From contig NZ_CP077095.1 of the NCBI RefSeq assembly GCF_014268885.2, positions 4,850,001 through 4,914,000 of the forward strand: a stretch of DNA of 64,000 bases, written 5' to 3'. Origin of the DNA: Pseudomonas xantholysinigenes. Its GTDB lineage: Bacteria > Pseudomonadota > Gammaproteobacteria > Pseudomonadales > Pseudomonadaceae. Below are positions 1-10,157 of the stretch, in pieces. The notes below the pieces were generated by a model, which was not told the DNA's origin, did not search any database, and saw nothing but the letters and a program-made list of their open reading frames with translations. The translations under genes were made by a program, and so were the position numbers. Positions within the stretch are counted from its first letter, which is position 1; each line of letters opens with the position of its first letter.

Positions 1-8
1 CCTATCCC

Positions 9-1502
9 TTACAAGCTAGGGAACGCAAACTGCGATGCCTCATGGCTAGCCCGCTGCGGCCAACGCTGGGTAATCGCCTTGCGACGGGTATAGAAGCGCA
101 CACCGTCCGGGCCATAAGCATGCAGGTCACCGAACAACGAACGCTTCCAACCACCAAAGCTGTGGTACGCCACCGGCACCGGCAGCGGTACGTTCACCCC
201 AACCATCCCCACTTCGATCTCGTCGCAGAACAGCCGGGCCGCCTCACCGTCGCGGGTAAAGATGCAGGTGCCATTACCGTACTCATGCTCGTTGATCAGC
301 TGCATCGCCTGCTCCAGGCTGTTCACCCGAACAACACACAGCACCGGGCCGAAGATCTCTTCCTTATAGATGCGCATCTCAGGCGTGACGTTGTCGAACA
401 ACGTGCCACCGACAAAGTAGCCATCTTCGTTACCTGCCACACGATAGCCACGGCCATCGACCACCAGCTTGGCGCCAGCGGCAACACCCTCATCGATGTA
501 GCCAACTACCTTGTCGCGGGCCGCGGCAGTCACCAATGGCCCCATGTCCAACCCACAGGAAGTACCGGCACCAATCTTCAACGCCTTGATCTGCGGCTCC
601 AGCTTGGCGATCAGGGCATCGGCCACCTGGTCACCCACGCAGACCGCCACCGAGATAGCCATGCAACGCTCGCCGCACGAACCATAGGCAGCGCCCATCA
701 GCGCGCTGACCGCATTGTCCAGGTCGGCATCGGGCATCAGTACCGCGTGGTTCTTCGCGCCACCCAGGGCCTGGACGCGCTTGCCGCGCTTGGTGCCCTC
801 GGCATAGATGTACTCGGCGATCGGGGTCGAACCAACGAAGCTCAGCGCCTTGACCTCCGGCGCCTCGATCAGCGCATCGACCGCCTCTTTGTCGCCATGC
901 ACGACGTTCAGGATGCCCTTCGGCAGGCCAGCTTCGAGCAGCAGCTGCGCGATGAACAGCGTAGAACTCGGGTCACGCTCGGAAGGCTTGAGAATAAATG
1001 CGTTACCACAGGCGATCGCCAGCGGGTACATCCACAGCGGCACCATGGCCGGGAAGTTGAACGGGGTGATACCAGCAACCACGCCCAGCGGCTGGAAGTC
1101 CGACCAGGCATCGATGTTCGGGCCGACATTGCGGCTGTACTCGCCCTTGAGCACTTCCGGGGCCGCGCAGGCGAACTCGACGTTCTCGATGCCGCGCTTG
1201 AGCTCACCGGCGGCGTCTTCCAGGGTCTTGCCATGCTCCTCGCTGATCATTTGCGAGATCTTCGCCTCGTTCTGCTCAAGCAGTTGCTTGAAGCGGAACA
1301 TCACCTGGGCGCGCTTGGCCGGCGGGGTGTTGCGCCAGGCCGGGAACGCAGCCTTGGCCGAGTCGATGGCCTGCTGGACGGTGGCACGGCTGGCCAGCTC
1401 GACCTTGCGCACGGCCTGGCCGGTGGACGGGTTGAAGACGTCAGCGGTACGTTCGCCCTTGGTGACCAGCTCGCCGTGGATCAGGTGCTGAACAATGCTC
1501 AT
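9..1502 (-). CDS. mmsA: Methylmalonate-semialdehyde dehydrogenase (CoA-acylating)
   Basis: Oxidises methylmalonate semialdehyde or malonate semialdehyde with NAD+ and CoA to propionyl-CoA or acetyl-CoA, in valine, thymine and beta-alanine breakdown. The 497-residue protein has the aldehyde dehydrogenase fold: TPFNFPAMVPLWM near 147-159, the FVGST turn near 222-226, and the family-typical SCGERCMA segment with the catalytic cysteine near 280. An upstream in-frame start exists, but the ATG at 1502 has a GGAG six bases before it and gives the usual family length. It lies downstream of and co-directional with the transaminase gene, which makes malonate semialdehyde from beta-alanine, so the two form a short pathway. 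The stop codon lies just inside the left window edge. Confidence 0.96.
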   Translation of the reverse strand: MSIVQHLIHGELVTKGERTADVFNPSTGQAVRKVELASRATVQQAIDSAKAAFPAWRNTPPAKRAQVMFRFKQLLEQNEAKISQMISEEHGKTLEDAAGELKRGIENVEFACAAPEVLKGEYSRNVGPNIDAWSDFQPLGVVAGITPFNFPAMVPLWMYPLAIACGNAFILKPSERDPSSTLFIAQLLLEAGLPKGILNVVHGDKEAVDALIEAPEVKALSFVGSTPIAEYIYAEGTKRGKRVQALGGAKNHAVLMPDADLDNAVSALMGAAYGSCGERCMAISVAVCVGDQVADALIAKLEPQIKALKIGAGTSCGLDMGPLVTAAARDKVVGYIDEGVAAGAKLVVDGRGYRVAGNEDGYFVGGTLFDNVTPEMRIYKEEIFGPVLCVVRVNSLEQAMQLINEHEYGNGTCIFTRDGEAARLFCDEIEVGMVGVNVPLPVPVAYHSFGGWKRSLFGDLHAYGPDGVRFYTRRKAITQRWPQRASHEASQFAFPSL

Positions 1503-1573
1503 GCAAAACTCCATATAAAGAAGGTGGAGGCAGGCGCGCAAGGCTCACGCGCCCGACATCGAATTCGGAAAGA

Positions 1574-2920
1574 TCAGTCGACCTTGTTCAGGGCTTCGCC
1601 CACCGCGTCGAACAGGCGATCCAGTTCCTGCGGCTGGGTGTTGAAGGTTGGCCCGAACTGCAGGGTGTCGCCGCCGAAGCGCACATAGAAGCCGGCTTGC
1701 CACAGCTTCATCGCTGCCTCGTACGGGCGAACGATGGCATCACCGTCGCGCGCAGCGATCTGGATCGCGCCGGCCAGGCCGTAATTGCGGATGTCGACGA
1801 CATTCTTGGTGCCCTTGACACCATGCAGCAGCTTCTCGAAGTGCGGCGCCAGTTCGGCGGCGGACTGCACCAGGTTTTCCTTCTGCAGCAGGTCCAGCGC
1901 GGCGATACCGGCGGCGCAGGCAACCGGGTGTGCCGAGTAGGTGTAGCCGTGGGGGAATTCCACCGCGTACTCAGGGGTCGGCTGGTTCATGAAGGTCTGG
2001 TAGATCTCGCCGGTGGCGATCACCGCGCCCATCGGGATAGCGCCGTTGGTGACCTGCTTGGCGATGCACATCAGATCCGGGGTGACGCCGAAGGCTTCGG
2101 CTCCGGTCATGGCGCCCATGCGCCCGAAGCCGGTGATGACTTCGTCGAAGATCAGCAGGATGTTGTGCTGGGTGCAGATATCGCGCAGGCGCTTCAGGTA
2201 ACCCTTCGGCGGCGGCAGCACACCAGCGGAGCCGGCCAGCGGCTCGACGATCACTGCGGCGATGTTCGAGGCATCGTGCAGCTCGATCAGCTTGAGCATC
2301 TCGTCGGCCAGGGCGATGCCGCCCTCTTCGGGCATGCCCTTGCTGAACACGTTGGCCGGCAGCACGGTGTGTGGCAGGTGATCGACGTCCAGCAGTTGGC
2401 CGAACAGCTTGCGGTTGCCGTTGACCCCGCCCAGGCTGGTGCCGGCGATATTCACCCCGTGGTAGCCACGGGCACGGCCGATGATTTTGGTCTTGGTGGC
2501 CTGGCCTTTCAGGCGCCAGTAGGCGCGCACCATCTTCAGCGCGGTGTCGGCGCACTCGGAACCGGAGTTGGTGAAGAACACGTGGTTGAGGTCGCCCGGC
2601 ACCAGGTTGGCGATTTTCTCGGCCAGCTGGAAGGCCAGCGGGTGGCCGAACTGGAAGGCCGGCGAATAGTCGAGCGTCGCGACCTGACGAGCAACCGCCT
2701 CGCTGATTTCCTTGCGGGTATGCCCGGCGCCGCAGGTCCACAGGCCCGACAGGGCGTCGAACACCTTGCGGCCCTTGTCGTCGACCAGGTAGTTGCCTTC
2801 GGCCGCCACGATCAGGCGCGGGTCACGCTGGAAGTTGCGATTGGCGGTGTAGGGCATCCAGTGGGCGTCCAGCTTGAGCTGGCTGGCGATACCGGCGTGG
2901 GCGGTCTCGGGCATGTTCAT
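1574..2920 (-). CDS. Omega-amino acid (beta-alanine):pyruvate aminotransferase
   Basis: A class III PLP aminotransferase of 448 residues that transfers the omega-amino group of beta-alanine or beta-aminoisobutyrate to pyruvate, giving malonate or methylmalonate semialdehyde and alanine. Visible features are TNSGSECADTALKM near 117-130 (cofactor phosphate region), the LIFDEVITGFGRMG block near 256-269 with the PLP-nitrogen aspartate, and the Schiff-base lysine in CIAKQVTNG near 288. By recollection it is very close to the crystallised P. putida enzyme, which starts at the same MNMPET. The ATG at 2920 has GAGGAA upstream; ten additional upstream residues are possible but not supported. It is transcribed divergently from the LysR gene and 71 bp upstream of mmsA. 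Confidence 0.95.
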   Translation of the reverse strand: MNMPETAHAGIASQLKLDAHWMPYTANRNFQRDPRLIVAAEGNYLVDDKGRKVFDALSGLWTCGAGHTRKEISEAVARQVATLDYSPAFQFGHPLAFQLAEKIANLVPGDLNHVFFTNSGSECADTALKMVRAYWRLKGQATKTKIIGRARGYHGVNIAGTSLGGVNGNRKLFGQLLDVDHLPHTVLPANVFSKGMPEEGGIALADEMLKLIELHDASNIAAVIVEPLAGSAGVLPPPKGYLKRLRDICTQHNILLIFDEVITGFGRMGAMTGAEAFGVTPDLMCIAKQVTNGAIPMGAVIATGEIYQTFMNQPTPEYAVEFPHGYTYSAHPVACAAGIAALDLLQKENLVQSAAELAPHFEKLLHGVKGTKNVVDIRNYGLAGAIQIAARDGDAIVRPYEAAMKLWQAGFYVRFGGDTLQFGPTFNTQPQELDRLFDAVGEALNKVD

Positions 2921-3039
2921 CGGGCGGTTCCTCGAAAGACGATTAGGCAACGATGGATGTTGTTGCAGCTAAATTGGCACGGCGATAAAGTCCAGAAAAC
3001 CCAACATTTCTAACCTTCATTCCGCAGCGTGCTAAACAT

Positions 3040-3957
3040 ATGAGCAGACGCCCCGATCCCCTCGCCCAGGTCAGCGACTTCGATATTCGCTTGCTGAAAA
3101 TCTACCGCAGCGTGGTGGAGTGCGGCGGCTTCTCGGCGGCGGAGAATGTCCTCGGCATAGGCCGCTCGGCGATCAGCCAGCAAATGAACGATCTGGAACA
3201 ACGCCTCGGCCTGCGCCTGTGCCAACGTGGTCGCGCCGGGTTTTCGCTGACCGAGGAAGGCCGCGAGGTGTACCACTCGGCCCTACAATTGCTCAGCGCC
3301 CTGGAAACCTTCCGCACCGAGGTCAACGGGCTGCATCAGCATTTGCGCGGTGAATTGAACATCGGCCTGACCGATAACCTGGTGACCCTGCCGCACATGC
3401 GTATCACCCATGCCCTGGCTGAACTGAAGGACCGAGGCCCCGACGTGCGTATCCAGATCCGCATGATCGCCCCGAGCCAGGTCGAGCAAGGCGTGCTCGA
3501 CGGCAGCCTGCACGTCGGAGTGGTGCCGCAGACCAGCCCGCTGTCGGGGCTCGAGTACCAACCGCTGTACAGCGAACGCTCGTTGCTTTATTGCGCGGTC
3601 GGCCACCCGCTGTTCTATGCCGACGACCAACAGATCGACGATGAGCGCCTCAACGGCCAGGATGCCATCGCCCCGACCTTCCGCCTGCCCGCTGACATCC
3701 AGGCGCATTACCAGGCGCTGCACTGCACCGCCAGCGCCTCGGACCGCGAAGGCATGGCCTTTCTGATCCTCACCGGGCGCTACATCGGCTACCTGCCCGA
3801 CCATTACGCCAGCTTCTGGGTGCAACAAGGCCGCCTGCGCGCCCTCAAGCCGGCGCAGCGCTTCTACGACCTGAGCCTGAGCTGGGTGACACGCAAGGGC
3901 CGGCGGCCGAACCTGGTGCTGGAAAGCTTCCTCGAAAGCCTGGCTGCGACACGTTGA
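3040..3957 (+). CDS. LysR-family transcriptional regulator
   Basis: A 305-residue LysR-type regulator. The N-terminal winged helix runs from about residue 15 to 75 (FDIRLLKIYRSVVECGGFSA, then the GIGRSAISQQMNDLE recognition region), followed by a linker helix and a periplasmic-binding-protein-like effector domain to about 300. It is divergent from the transaminase gene across a 119-bp intergenic region, the usual arrangement for a LysR regulator and its target, so it probably controls the transaminase-mmsA pair. The effector is not readable from sequence; beta-alanine or a semialdehyde would fit the context. The start at 3040 places the helix-turn-helix at the normal distance from the N terminus. 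Confidence 0.9.
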   Translation: MSRRPDPLAQVSDFDIRLLKIYRSVVECGGFSAAENVLGIGRSAISQQMNDLEQRLGLRLCQRGRAGFSLTEEGREVYHSALQLLSALETFRTEVNGLHQHLRGELNIGLTDNLVTLPHMRITHALAELKDRGPDVRIQIRMIAPSQVEQGVLDGSLHVGVVPQTSPLSGLEYQPLYSERSLLYCAVGHPLFYADDQQIDDERLNGQDAIAPTFRLPADIQAHYQALHCTASASDREGMAFLILTGRYIGYLPDHYASFWVQQGRLRALKPAQRFYDLSLSWVTRKGRRPNLVLESFLESLAATR

Positions 3958-4042
3958 TACCCATCCGGGCCGCAAATGCTTGTCACTTCGGCCCAGGCAG
4001 GTAATCTGTCGGACATTCGTAACGACCCGTCCGGAATCGTCC

Positions 4043-4705
4043 ATGACCCTAGAAGTCCCTGCGCATCGCTCCCCCGCCTCGGGCAAGCCCGCCGGCCGCA
4101 TCCGCCAGAAGAACGAGCAGGCCATCATCCAGGCCGCCGAAGACGAATTCGCCCGCCACGGCTACAAGGGCACGAGCATGAACACCATCGCGCTCAAGGC
4201 CGGGCTGCCCAAGGCCAACCTGCACTACTACTTCACCAACAAACTAGGCCTGTACATCGCCGTGCTGAGCAACATCATCGAGCTGTGGGACAGCACCTTC
4301 AACGCCCTGAGCGTCGAGGACGACCCGGCCGAGGCACTGAGCCACTACATCCGTACCAAGATGGAGTTCTCCAGGCGTAATCCTCAGGCCTCGCGGATCT
4401 TCGCCATGGAAGTGATCAGCGGCGGCGAGTGCCTGAGCGAGTATTTCAGCGCCGACTACCGCGACTGGTTCCGTGGCCGCGCCGCCGTGTTCCAGGCCTG
4501 GATCGACGCCGGCAAAATGGACCGGGTCGACCCGGTGCACCTGATCTTTCTGCTGTGGGGCAGCACCCAGCACTACGCCGACTTCGCCACCCAGATCTGC
4601 CAGGTCACCGGCCGCAGCCGCCTGACCAAGCAGGACATGGAAGACGCCAGCAACAATCTTATCCACATCATTCTCAAAGGCTGCGGCATCACTACGCCTG
4701 CCTGA
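4043..4705 (+). CDS. TetR-family regulator, RutR-like
   Basis: A 220-residue TetR-type regulator with an N-terminal helix-turn-helix (SMNTIALKAGLPKANLHYYF near residues 46-65) and a C-terminal region resembling the YcdC/RutR dimerisation domain, including NPQASRIFAMEV and LLWGSTQHYADFA, both recognisable in E. coli RutR, the uracil/thymine-responsive regulator. The ATG at 4043 is preferred because it puts the DNA-binding domain at the expected position; an upstream TTG in frame would add 21 residues. Sitting beside genes for the last steps of reductive pyrimidine catabolism, it plausibly senses a pyrimidine, but this is inference. Confidence 0.88.
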   Translation: MTLEVPAHRSPASGKPAGRIRQKNEQAIIQAAEDEFARHGYKGTSMNTIALKAGLPKANLHYYFTNKLGLYIAVLSNIIELWDSTFNALSVEDDPAEALSHYIRTKMEFSRRNPQASRIFAMEVISGGECLSEYFSADYRDWFRGRAAVFQAWIDAGKMDRVDPVHLIFLLWGSTQHYADFATQICQVTGRSRLTKQDMEDASNNLIHIILKGCGITTPA

Positions 4706-4714
4706 TCCGGACCT

Positions 4715-5299
4715 ATGCCTTCTACCCTGCTCGAGCTCTGCGAGTTCCGCGAGGACATTCGCAAGAGCCGTTTCATCACCCTCGCCGGCCCTATCAGCAG
4801 CACCGCCGAGGCAATGGCCTTCATCGAACGCCATAGCGACCTGGCCGCCACGCACAACTGCTGGGCCTGGAAGCTCGGTGCCCAGTACCGCAGCAGCGAC
4901 GACGGCGAACCCGGCGGCACCGCAGGCCGGCCAATCCTTGCCGCCATCGAGGCCCAGGATTGCGACCAGGTCGTGGTCCTGGTGATCCGCTGGTATGGCG
5001 GTATCCAGTTGGGCACCGGTGGCCTGGCCCGGGCCTATGGCGGTGGTGCCAACAAATGCCTGCAACAGGCACCGAAGCGGCTGTTGGTGCAACGCAGCGA
5101 GTTCAGCTGCAGCTGCACCTTCAGCGAGTTGGCGCTGCTCAAGCTGCGCCTGGCCGAGGTGGATGGGCTGGTACTGGACGAACAATTCACTGCCAATGGC
5201 GTCGACCTGCAAATCGCCCTGGGTGATGCGCACCTGGACACTTTGCAACAGCAACTGGCCGACCTCAGCCGCGGGCGGATCCTGCTGGAACGCCGCTGA
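4715..5299 (+). CDS. IMPACT/YigZ family protein
   Basis: A 194-residue member of the UPF0029/IMPACT family (E. coli YigZ). The N-terminal ribosomal-S5-like fold carries the diagnostic motifs KSRFIT near 16-21, SSDDGEPGGTAG near 57-68 and IRWYGGIQLGTGGLARAYG near 89-107; the C-terminal part is the smaller ferredoxin-like domain. Bacterial members have no well-established function; links to translation control and nucleic-acid binding come mainly from eukaryotic relatives. It starts nine bases after the RutR-like gene stops, so the two are probably co-transcribed. Confidence 0.9.
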   Translation: MPSTLLELCEFREDIRKSRFITLAGPISSTAEAMAFIERHSDLAATHNCWAWKLGAQYRSSDDGEPGGTAGRPILAAIEAQDCDQVVVLVIRWYGGIQLGTGGLARAYGGGANKCLQQAPKRLLVQRSEFSCSCTFSELALLKLRLAEVDGLVLDEQFTANGVDLQIALGDAHLDTLQQQLADLSRGRILLERR

Positions 5300-5670
5300 G
5301 GGTTGCCCACAACTACTGTGGGCGTGCCTGTGGATAAGCTTGGGGCATTTCGATACAGGCCTTTACCGGCAAGGCCTGCGAGGCTTTGAGCATATTTTGA
5401 TCACAGCCGTATGACAGGCGCGCAAAGCGAACGGGATCAGTCAGTTATCCCCAACCTGTGAATGAAATTGCCCCCGGCACAAGCAATTTCAAGGCATTGC
5501 GCTTGCACACAGATACTGTGGAGCAGCTTGTGGATAACCCGTGAGGTAATGCGCCTGCCCCCGCAATTACGGGGCTCCGGCGGCACTGATCATTTTTTGA
5601 CCGGCCCAGGCGTGGAGCCTTGGTCTGGAGTATGCTCCTGAGCCAGCACACACCTTTCAGGAGCCCCGCA
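5300..5670. other. Intergenic region with clustered DnaA boxes, no gene
   Basis: This 371-bp gap holds no convincing coding sequence. It contains two perfect DnaA boxes (TGTGGATAA at 5329-5337 and 5529-5537, the complement of TTATCCACA) and a near-match TTATCCCCA at 5445-5453. GATC sites and short AT-rich runs lie between them (TATTTTGATCA near 5394; TGATCATTTTTTGA near 5587). A CCCCG/CGGGG hairpin with a six-base loop lies at 5559-5574. The promoter of the downstream dehydrogenase gene must also be here. The boxes are read directly; their role is unknown. Confidence 0.7.
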
Positions 5671-6357
5671 ATGACCGCACAGAAAACCGCCCTGATCATC
5701 GGCGCCTCGCGTGGCCTGGGCCTAGGCCTGGTACAACGGCTGCACGAGGACGGCTGGAACGTCGTCGCCACCGTACGCGACCCGCACAAGCCCGGCGCAC
5801 TGGCTGAGGTCCCCGGCGTGCGCATCGAACGCCTGGAGATGAACGACACCGCGCAGCTCGATGGCCTCAAGCAACGTCTGCAAGGCGAGCTGTTCGACCT
5901 GGTATTCGTCAACGCCGGAGTCATGGGCCCGCTGCCGCAGGACCTGGAGCGCGTCCAGGCGCAGGAAGTCGGCGAGCTGTTCATGACCAACGCCGTGGCG
6001 CCGATCCGTGTTGCCCGCCGCCTGGCCAGCCAGGTCCGTCAGGGCAGCGGCGTGCTGGCGTTCATGAGCTCTATCCTCGGCAGCGTGACCATCCCCGACG
6101 GCGGTGAAATCTGCCTGTACAAGGCCAGCAAGGCCGCGCTCAACTCGATGATCAACAGCTTCGTGGTCGAACTGCAGCGCCCCGACCTGTGCGTGCTGGC
6201 CATGCATCCGGGCTGGGTGAAGACCGACATGGGCGGCGAAAACGCCGAGATCGACGTGCTCACCAGCACCCGCGGCATGCTCGAGCAGATCAAGGCGCAC
6301 ACTGGCAACGGCGGCCTGCGTTTCATCAACTACAAGGGCGAAGCGCTGACCTGGTGA
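5671..6357 (+). CDS. Short-chain dehydrogenase/reductase
   Basis: A 228-residue classical SDR oxidoreductase. The Rossmann motif GASRGLGLG lies near residues 12-20, NAG near 83-85, the catalytic serine region FMSSILGSV near 131-139, and YKASK near 151-155 with the catalytic tyrosine and lysine. Cofactor preference is probably NADP(H), judged by the basic residue in the glycine motif. The substrate cannot be assigned; related short SDRs lack a known physiological reaction. The ATG at 5671 follows AGGAG in a good position. It stands alone behind the DnaA-box region. Confidence 0.88.
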   Translation: MTAQKTALIIGASRGLGLGLVQRLHEDGWNVVATVRDPHKPGALAEVPGVRIERLEMNDTAQLDGLKQRLQGELFDLVFVNAGVMGPLPQDLERVQAQEVGELFMTNAVAPIRVARRLASQVRQGSGVLAFMSSILGSVTIPDGGEICLYKASKAALNSMINSFVVELQRPDLCVLAMHPGWVKTDMGGENAEIDVLTSTRGMLEQIKAHTGNGGLRFINYKGEALTW

Positions 6358-6477
6358 ATTGAAAGCCGCGTGGCGAGGCAGTAGACTCCAAGCCTCGCCC
6401 CCGCGGCGGACCTGGATCAGCAGACAGGGCAACACTGAGCTGGCTAACCTGAACCCACTTTCAGAGGAGCCGGCACC

Positions 6478-7833
6478 ATGCCCGCGACCCGTATCTGGTT
6501 GAAATCCCCCCTTGCCATCTTCACCGCCAACGATGCCGACGCCCGAGGCGGCCTGGTCATCGAAGATGGCCGCATCGCCGAATTGCTCGGCGCCGGTCAA
6601 TCGCCCAACCTCCCCTGCGACCAGGTGTTCGACGCCCGTGACCACGTGGTACTGCCCGGCCTGATCAACACCCATCATCACTTCTATCAGACCCTCACCC
6701 GCGCCTGGGCGCCGGTGGTCAACCAACCGCTGTTCCCGTGGCTCAAGACCCTCTACCCGGTGTGGGCGCGCCTGACCCCGGCCAAGCTGGAGCTGGCCAG
6801 CCAGGTCGCCCTGGCCGAGCTGCTGTTGTCGGGGTGCACCACTGCCGCCGACCACCACTACCTGTTCCCCGAAGGCCTGGACAACGCCATCGATGTACAG
6901 GTCGAAGCCGTGCGCAAACTGGGCATGCGCGCCATGCTCACCCGCGGCTCGATGAGCCTGGGGGAAAAGGACGGTGGCCTGCCGCCGCAACAGACCGTGC
7001 AGCAGGGCGAAGTGATCCTCGCCGACAGCCAGCGACTTATCCACAGCTACCACGAGCGTGGCGATGGCGCGCGCATCCAGATCGCCCTGGCGCCGTGCTC
7101 ACCGTTCTCGGTCACCCCAGAGATCATGCGCGCCAGCGCCGACCTGGCTGAAGAACTGGACGTGCGCCTGCACACCCACCTGGCCGAAACCCTCGATGAA
7201 GAAGACTTCTGCCTGCAACGCTTCGGCCTGCGTACCGTCGACTACCTCGACAGTGTCGGCTGGCTCGGTCCGCGTACCTGGCTGGCCCATGGCATTCACT
7301 TCAACCCCGATGAAATCGCCCGCCTCGGCGCCGCCGGCACCGGCATCTGCCACTGCCCAAGCTCGAACATGCGCCTGGCCTCGGGCATCTGCCCGACCGT
7401 CGAGCTGGATGCCGCCGGCGCCACCGTGGGCCTGGGCGTGGACGGTTCGGCCTCCAATGACGCTTCGAACATGATTCTCGAAGCGCGTCAGGCCCTGTAC
7501 CTGCAACGCCTGCGCTATGGCGCCGAACTGATCACCCCGGAACGCGCCCTGGGCTGGGCGACCCGGGGCTCGGCCAAACTGCTGGGCCGTAGCGATATCG
7601 GCGAACTGGCCGTGGGCAAGCAAGCCGACCTGGCGCTGTTCAAACTCGACGAACTGCGCTTCTCCGGCAGCCATGACCCGCTCTCGGCCTTGCTGCTGTG
7701 CGGCGCCGACCGGGCCGACCGGGTGATGGTCGGCGGCCAGTGGCGCGTCATCGACGGGCAGATCGAAGGCCTCGACGTGCAGGGCCTGATCGCCAACCAC
7801 CGCCAGGCCGCCGCGCAACTGATCGCCGGTTGA
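6478..7833 (+). CDS. 8-oxoguanine deaminase-type amidohydrolase
   Basis: A 451-residue zinc amidohydrolase of the cytosine deaminase/AtzB-like group. The N-terminal metal motif INTHHHFYQ is near 62-70; later ligands are LHTHLAE (about 231-237), the histidine of WLAHGIHF (about 268-275) and the aspartate of GVDGSASND (about 320-328). The best functional guess is hydrolytic deamination of 8-oxoguanine to urate, because it closely resembles the P. aeruginosa enzyme shown to do this; older annotations call the family hydroxydechloroatrazine ethylaminohydrolase. A strong GAGGAG precedes the ATG. A 14-bp inverted repeat separates it from the next deaminase gene, and the pair suggests purine-base scavenging. 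Confidence 0.85.
   Translation: MPATRIWLKSPLAIFTANDADARGGLVIEDGRIAELLGAGQSPNLPCDQVFDARDHVVLPGLINTHHHFYQTLTRAWAPVVNQPLFPWLKTLYPVWARLTPAKLELASQVALAELLLSGCTTAADHHYLFPEGLDNAIDVQVEAVRKLGMRAMLTRGSMSLGEKDGGLPPQQTVQQGEVILADSQRLIHSYHERGDGARIQIALAPCSPFSVTPEIMRASADLAEELDVRLHTHLAETLDEEDFCLQRFGLRTVDYLDSVGWLGPRTWLAHGIHFNPDEIARLGAAGTGICHCPSSNMRLASGICPTVELDAAGATVGLGVDGSASNDASNMILEARQALYLQRLRYGAELITPERALGWATRGSAKLLGRSDIGELAVGKQADLALFKLDELRFSGSHDPLSALLLCGADRADRVMVGGQWRVIDGQIEGLDVQGLIANHRQAAAQLIAG
7037..7045 (+). other. Perfect DnaA box inside amidohydrolase gene
   Basis: TTATCCACA within the coding sequence, about 1.5 kb from the intergenic DnaA-box group at 5329-5537. Read directly; may be coincidental. Confidence 0.5.
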
Positions 7834-7840
7834 GCAACCA

Positions 7841-7873
7841 GGGCCTGGCCGGGCGCAATGCCCGGCCAGGCCC
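7841..7873. repeat. Perfect inverted repeat between two deaminase genes
   Basis: Two 14-base arms, GGGCCTGGCCGGGC and its exact complement, surround a five-base loop (GCAAT) eight bases after the stop of the amidohydrolase gene. It would form a very stable RNA hairpin. No run of T follows on either strand, so it is not a classical intrinsic terminator; it may stabilise upstream mRNA or attenuate read-through into the adenine deaminase gene. Confidence 0.75.
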
Positions 7874-7878
7874 TGTAG

Positions 7879-9572
<1,694 letters not shown>

Positions 9573-9959
9573 GAACCTGAGGCTCCCTGGTGACTCTAGC
9601 CGGTTGGGCGGGGAAATAGCGCTATCTGATACTGGATGCCGGGGCAGTATAAAACCTCTCGCCGCTGGCCTGCCGAGCCCTGTAGGAAATCGCCGGGCAT
9701 CCTCCGACTTAGGTGTCCCGGCCCATGCCACACCAGCCAATACCTTGTGATACAGCGGCTGCAAGGCAACAGTCGTCAGTATCCCCACAGCCCTCAACTA
9801 CAAGTCCTACAGACACGTTAAAAAATATCCACTTCAAAGCAGAATGCTCTCCTCCCGCCAACCGCCATGACCGTCAGTCAGGGTACTGATGCCGATCATG
9901 GCAAGCGCTTCGCATGGCGCTAAACTGCATCCGCTCTCGCTCACTGGAGGTTGATCACG
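9573..9959. other. Intergenic region, no gene seen
   Basis: This 387-bp gap between divergent genes contains no supportable coding sequence. It should hold the promoter of the ArsR-like gene and of the small gene at 9960. A fragment near 9680 (CCCTGTAGGAAATCGCC) looks like a decayed REP arm. Nothing else stands out. Confidence 0.5.
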
Positions 9960-10157
9960 ATGAAAATTGTCGTCAGTGCGTCGAATCGAAATGCCACCTG
10001 CCCTTGGCAAGTCCAGCTGGACCAGCATGTGGTGAGTTTTCGCAACGAAGCCGAGGCACGAGCGTTCGTTGCCCTGCTGGAAGCGCGCCTGAACGCGCCG
10101 CATGCGCTTACCCCTGGCGCCTGGCCTGCGAACGTCGGGTCAACAGCGCGACACTGA
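9960..10157 (+). CDS. Small hypothetical protein (65 aa)
   Basis: A possible 65-residue cytoplasmic protein starting MKIVVSASNRNATCPWQVQL, with an alpha/beta-looking sequence, no signal peptide and no membrane segment. A TGGAGG ribosome site nine bases before the ATG supports translation. Its last 50 bases overlap the 3' end of the convergent Bcr/CflA gene. I do not recognise the family; the two beta-like strands followed by the RNEAEARAFVALLEARL helix resemble small Pseudomonas proteins of unknown role. Confidence 0.6.
   Translation: MKIVVSASNRNATCPWQVQLDQHVVSFRNEAEARAFVALLEARLNAPHALTPGAWPANVGSTARH

Noticed and set aside
42..1688. Open frame antisense to mmsA
   Set aside because: Compositional shadow of the dehydrogenase gene; arginine- and histidine-rich with no recognisable motif.
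5300..5670. Chromosomal replication origin
   Set aside because: DnaA boxes are present, but no dnaA, dnaN, rpmH or gidA neighbourhood and no clear AT-rich unwinding element were seen.
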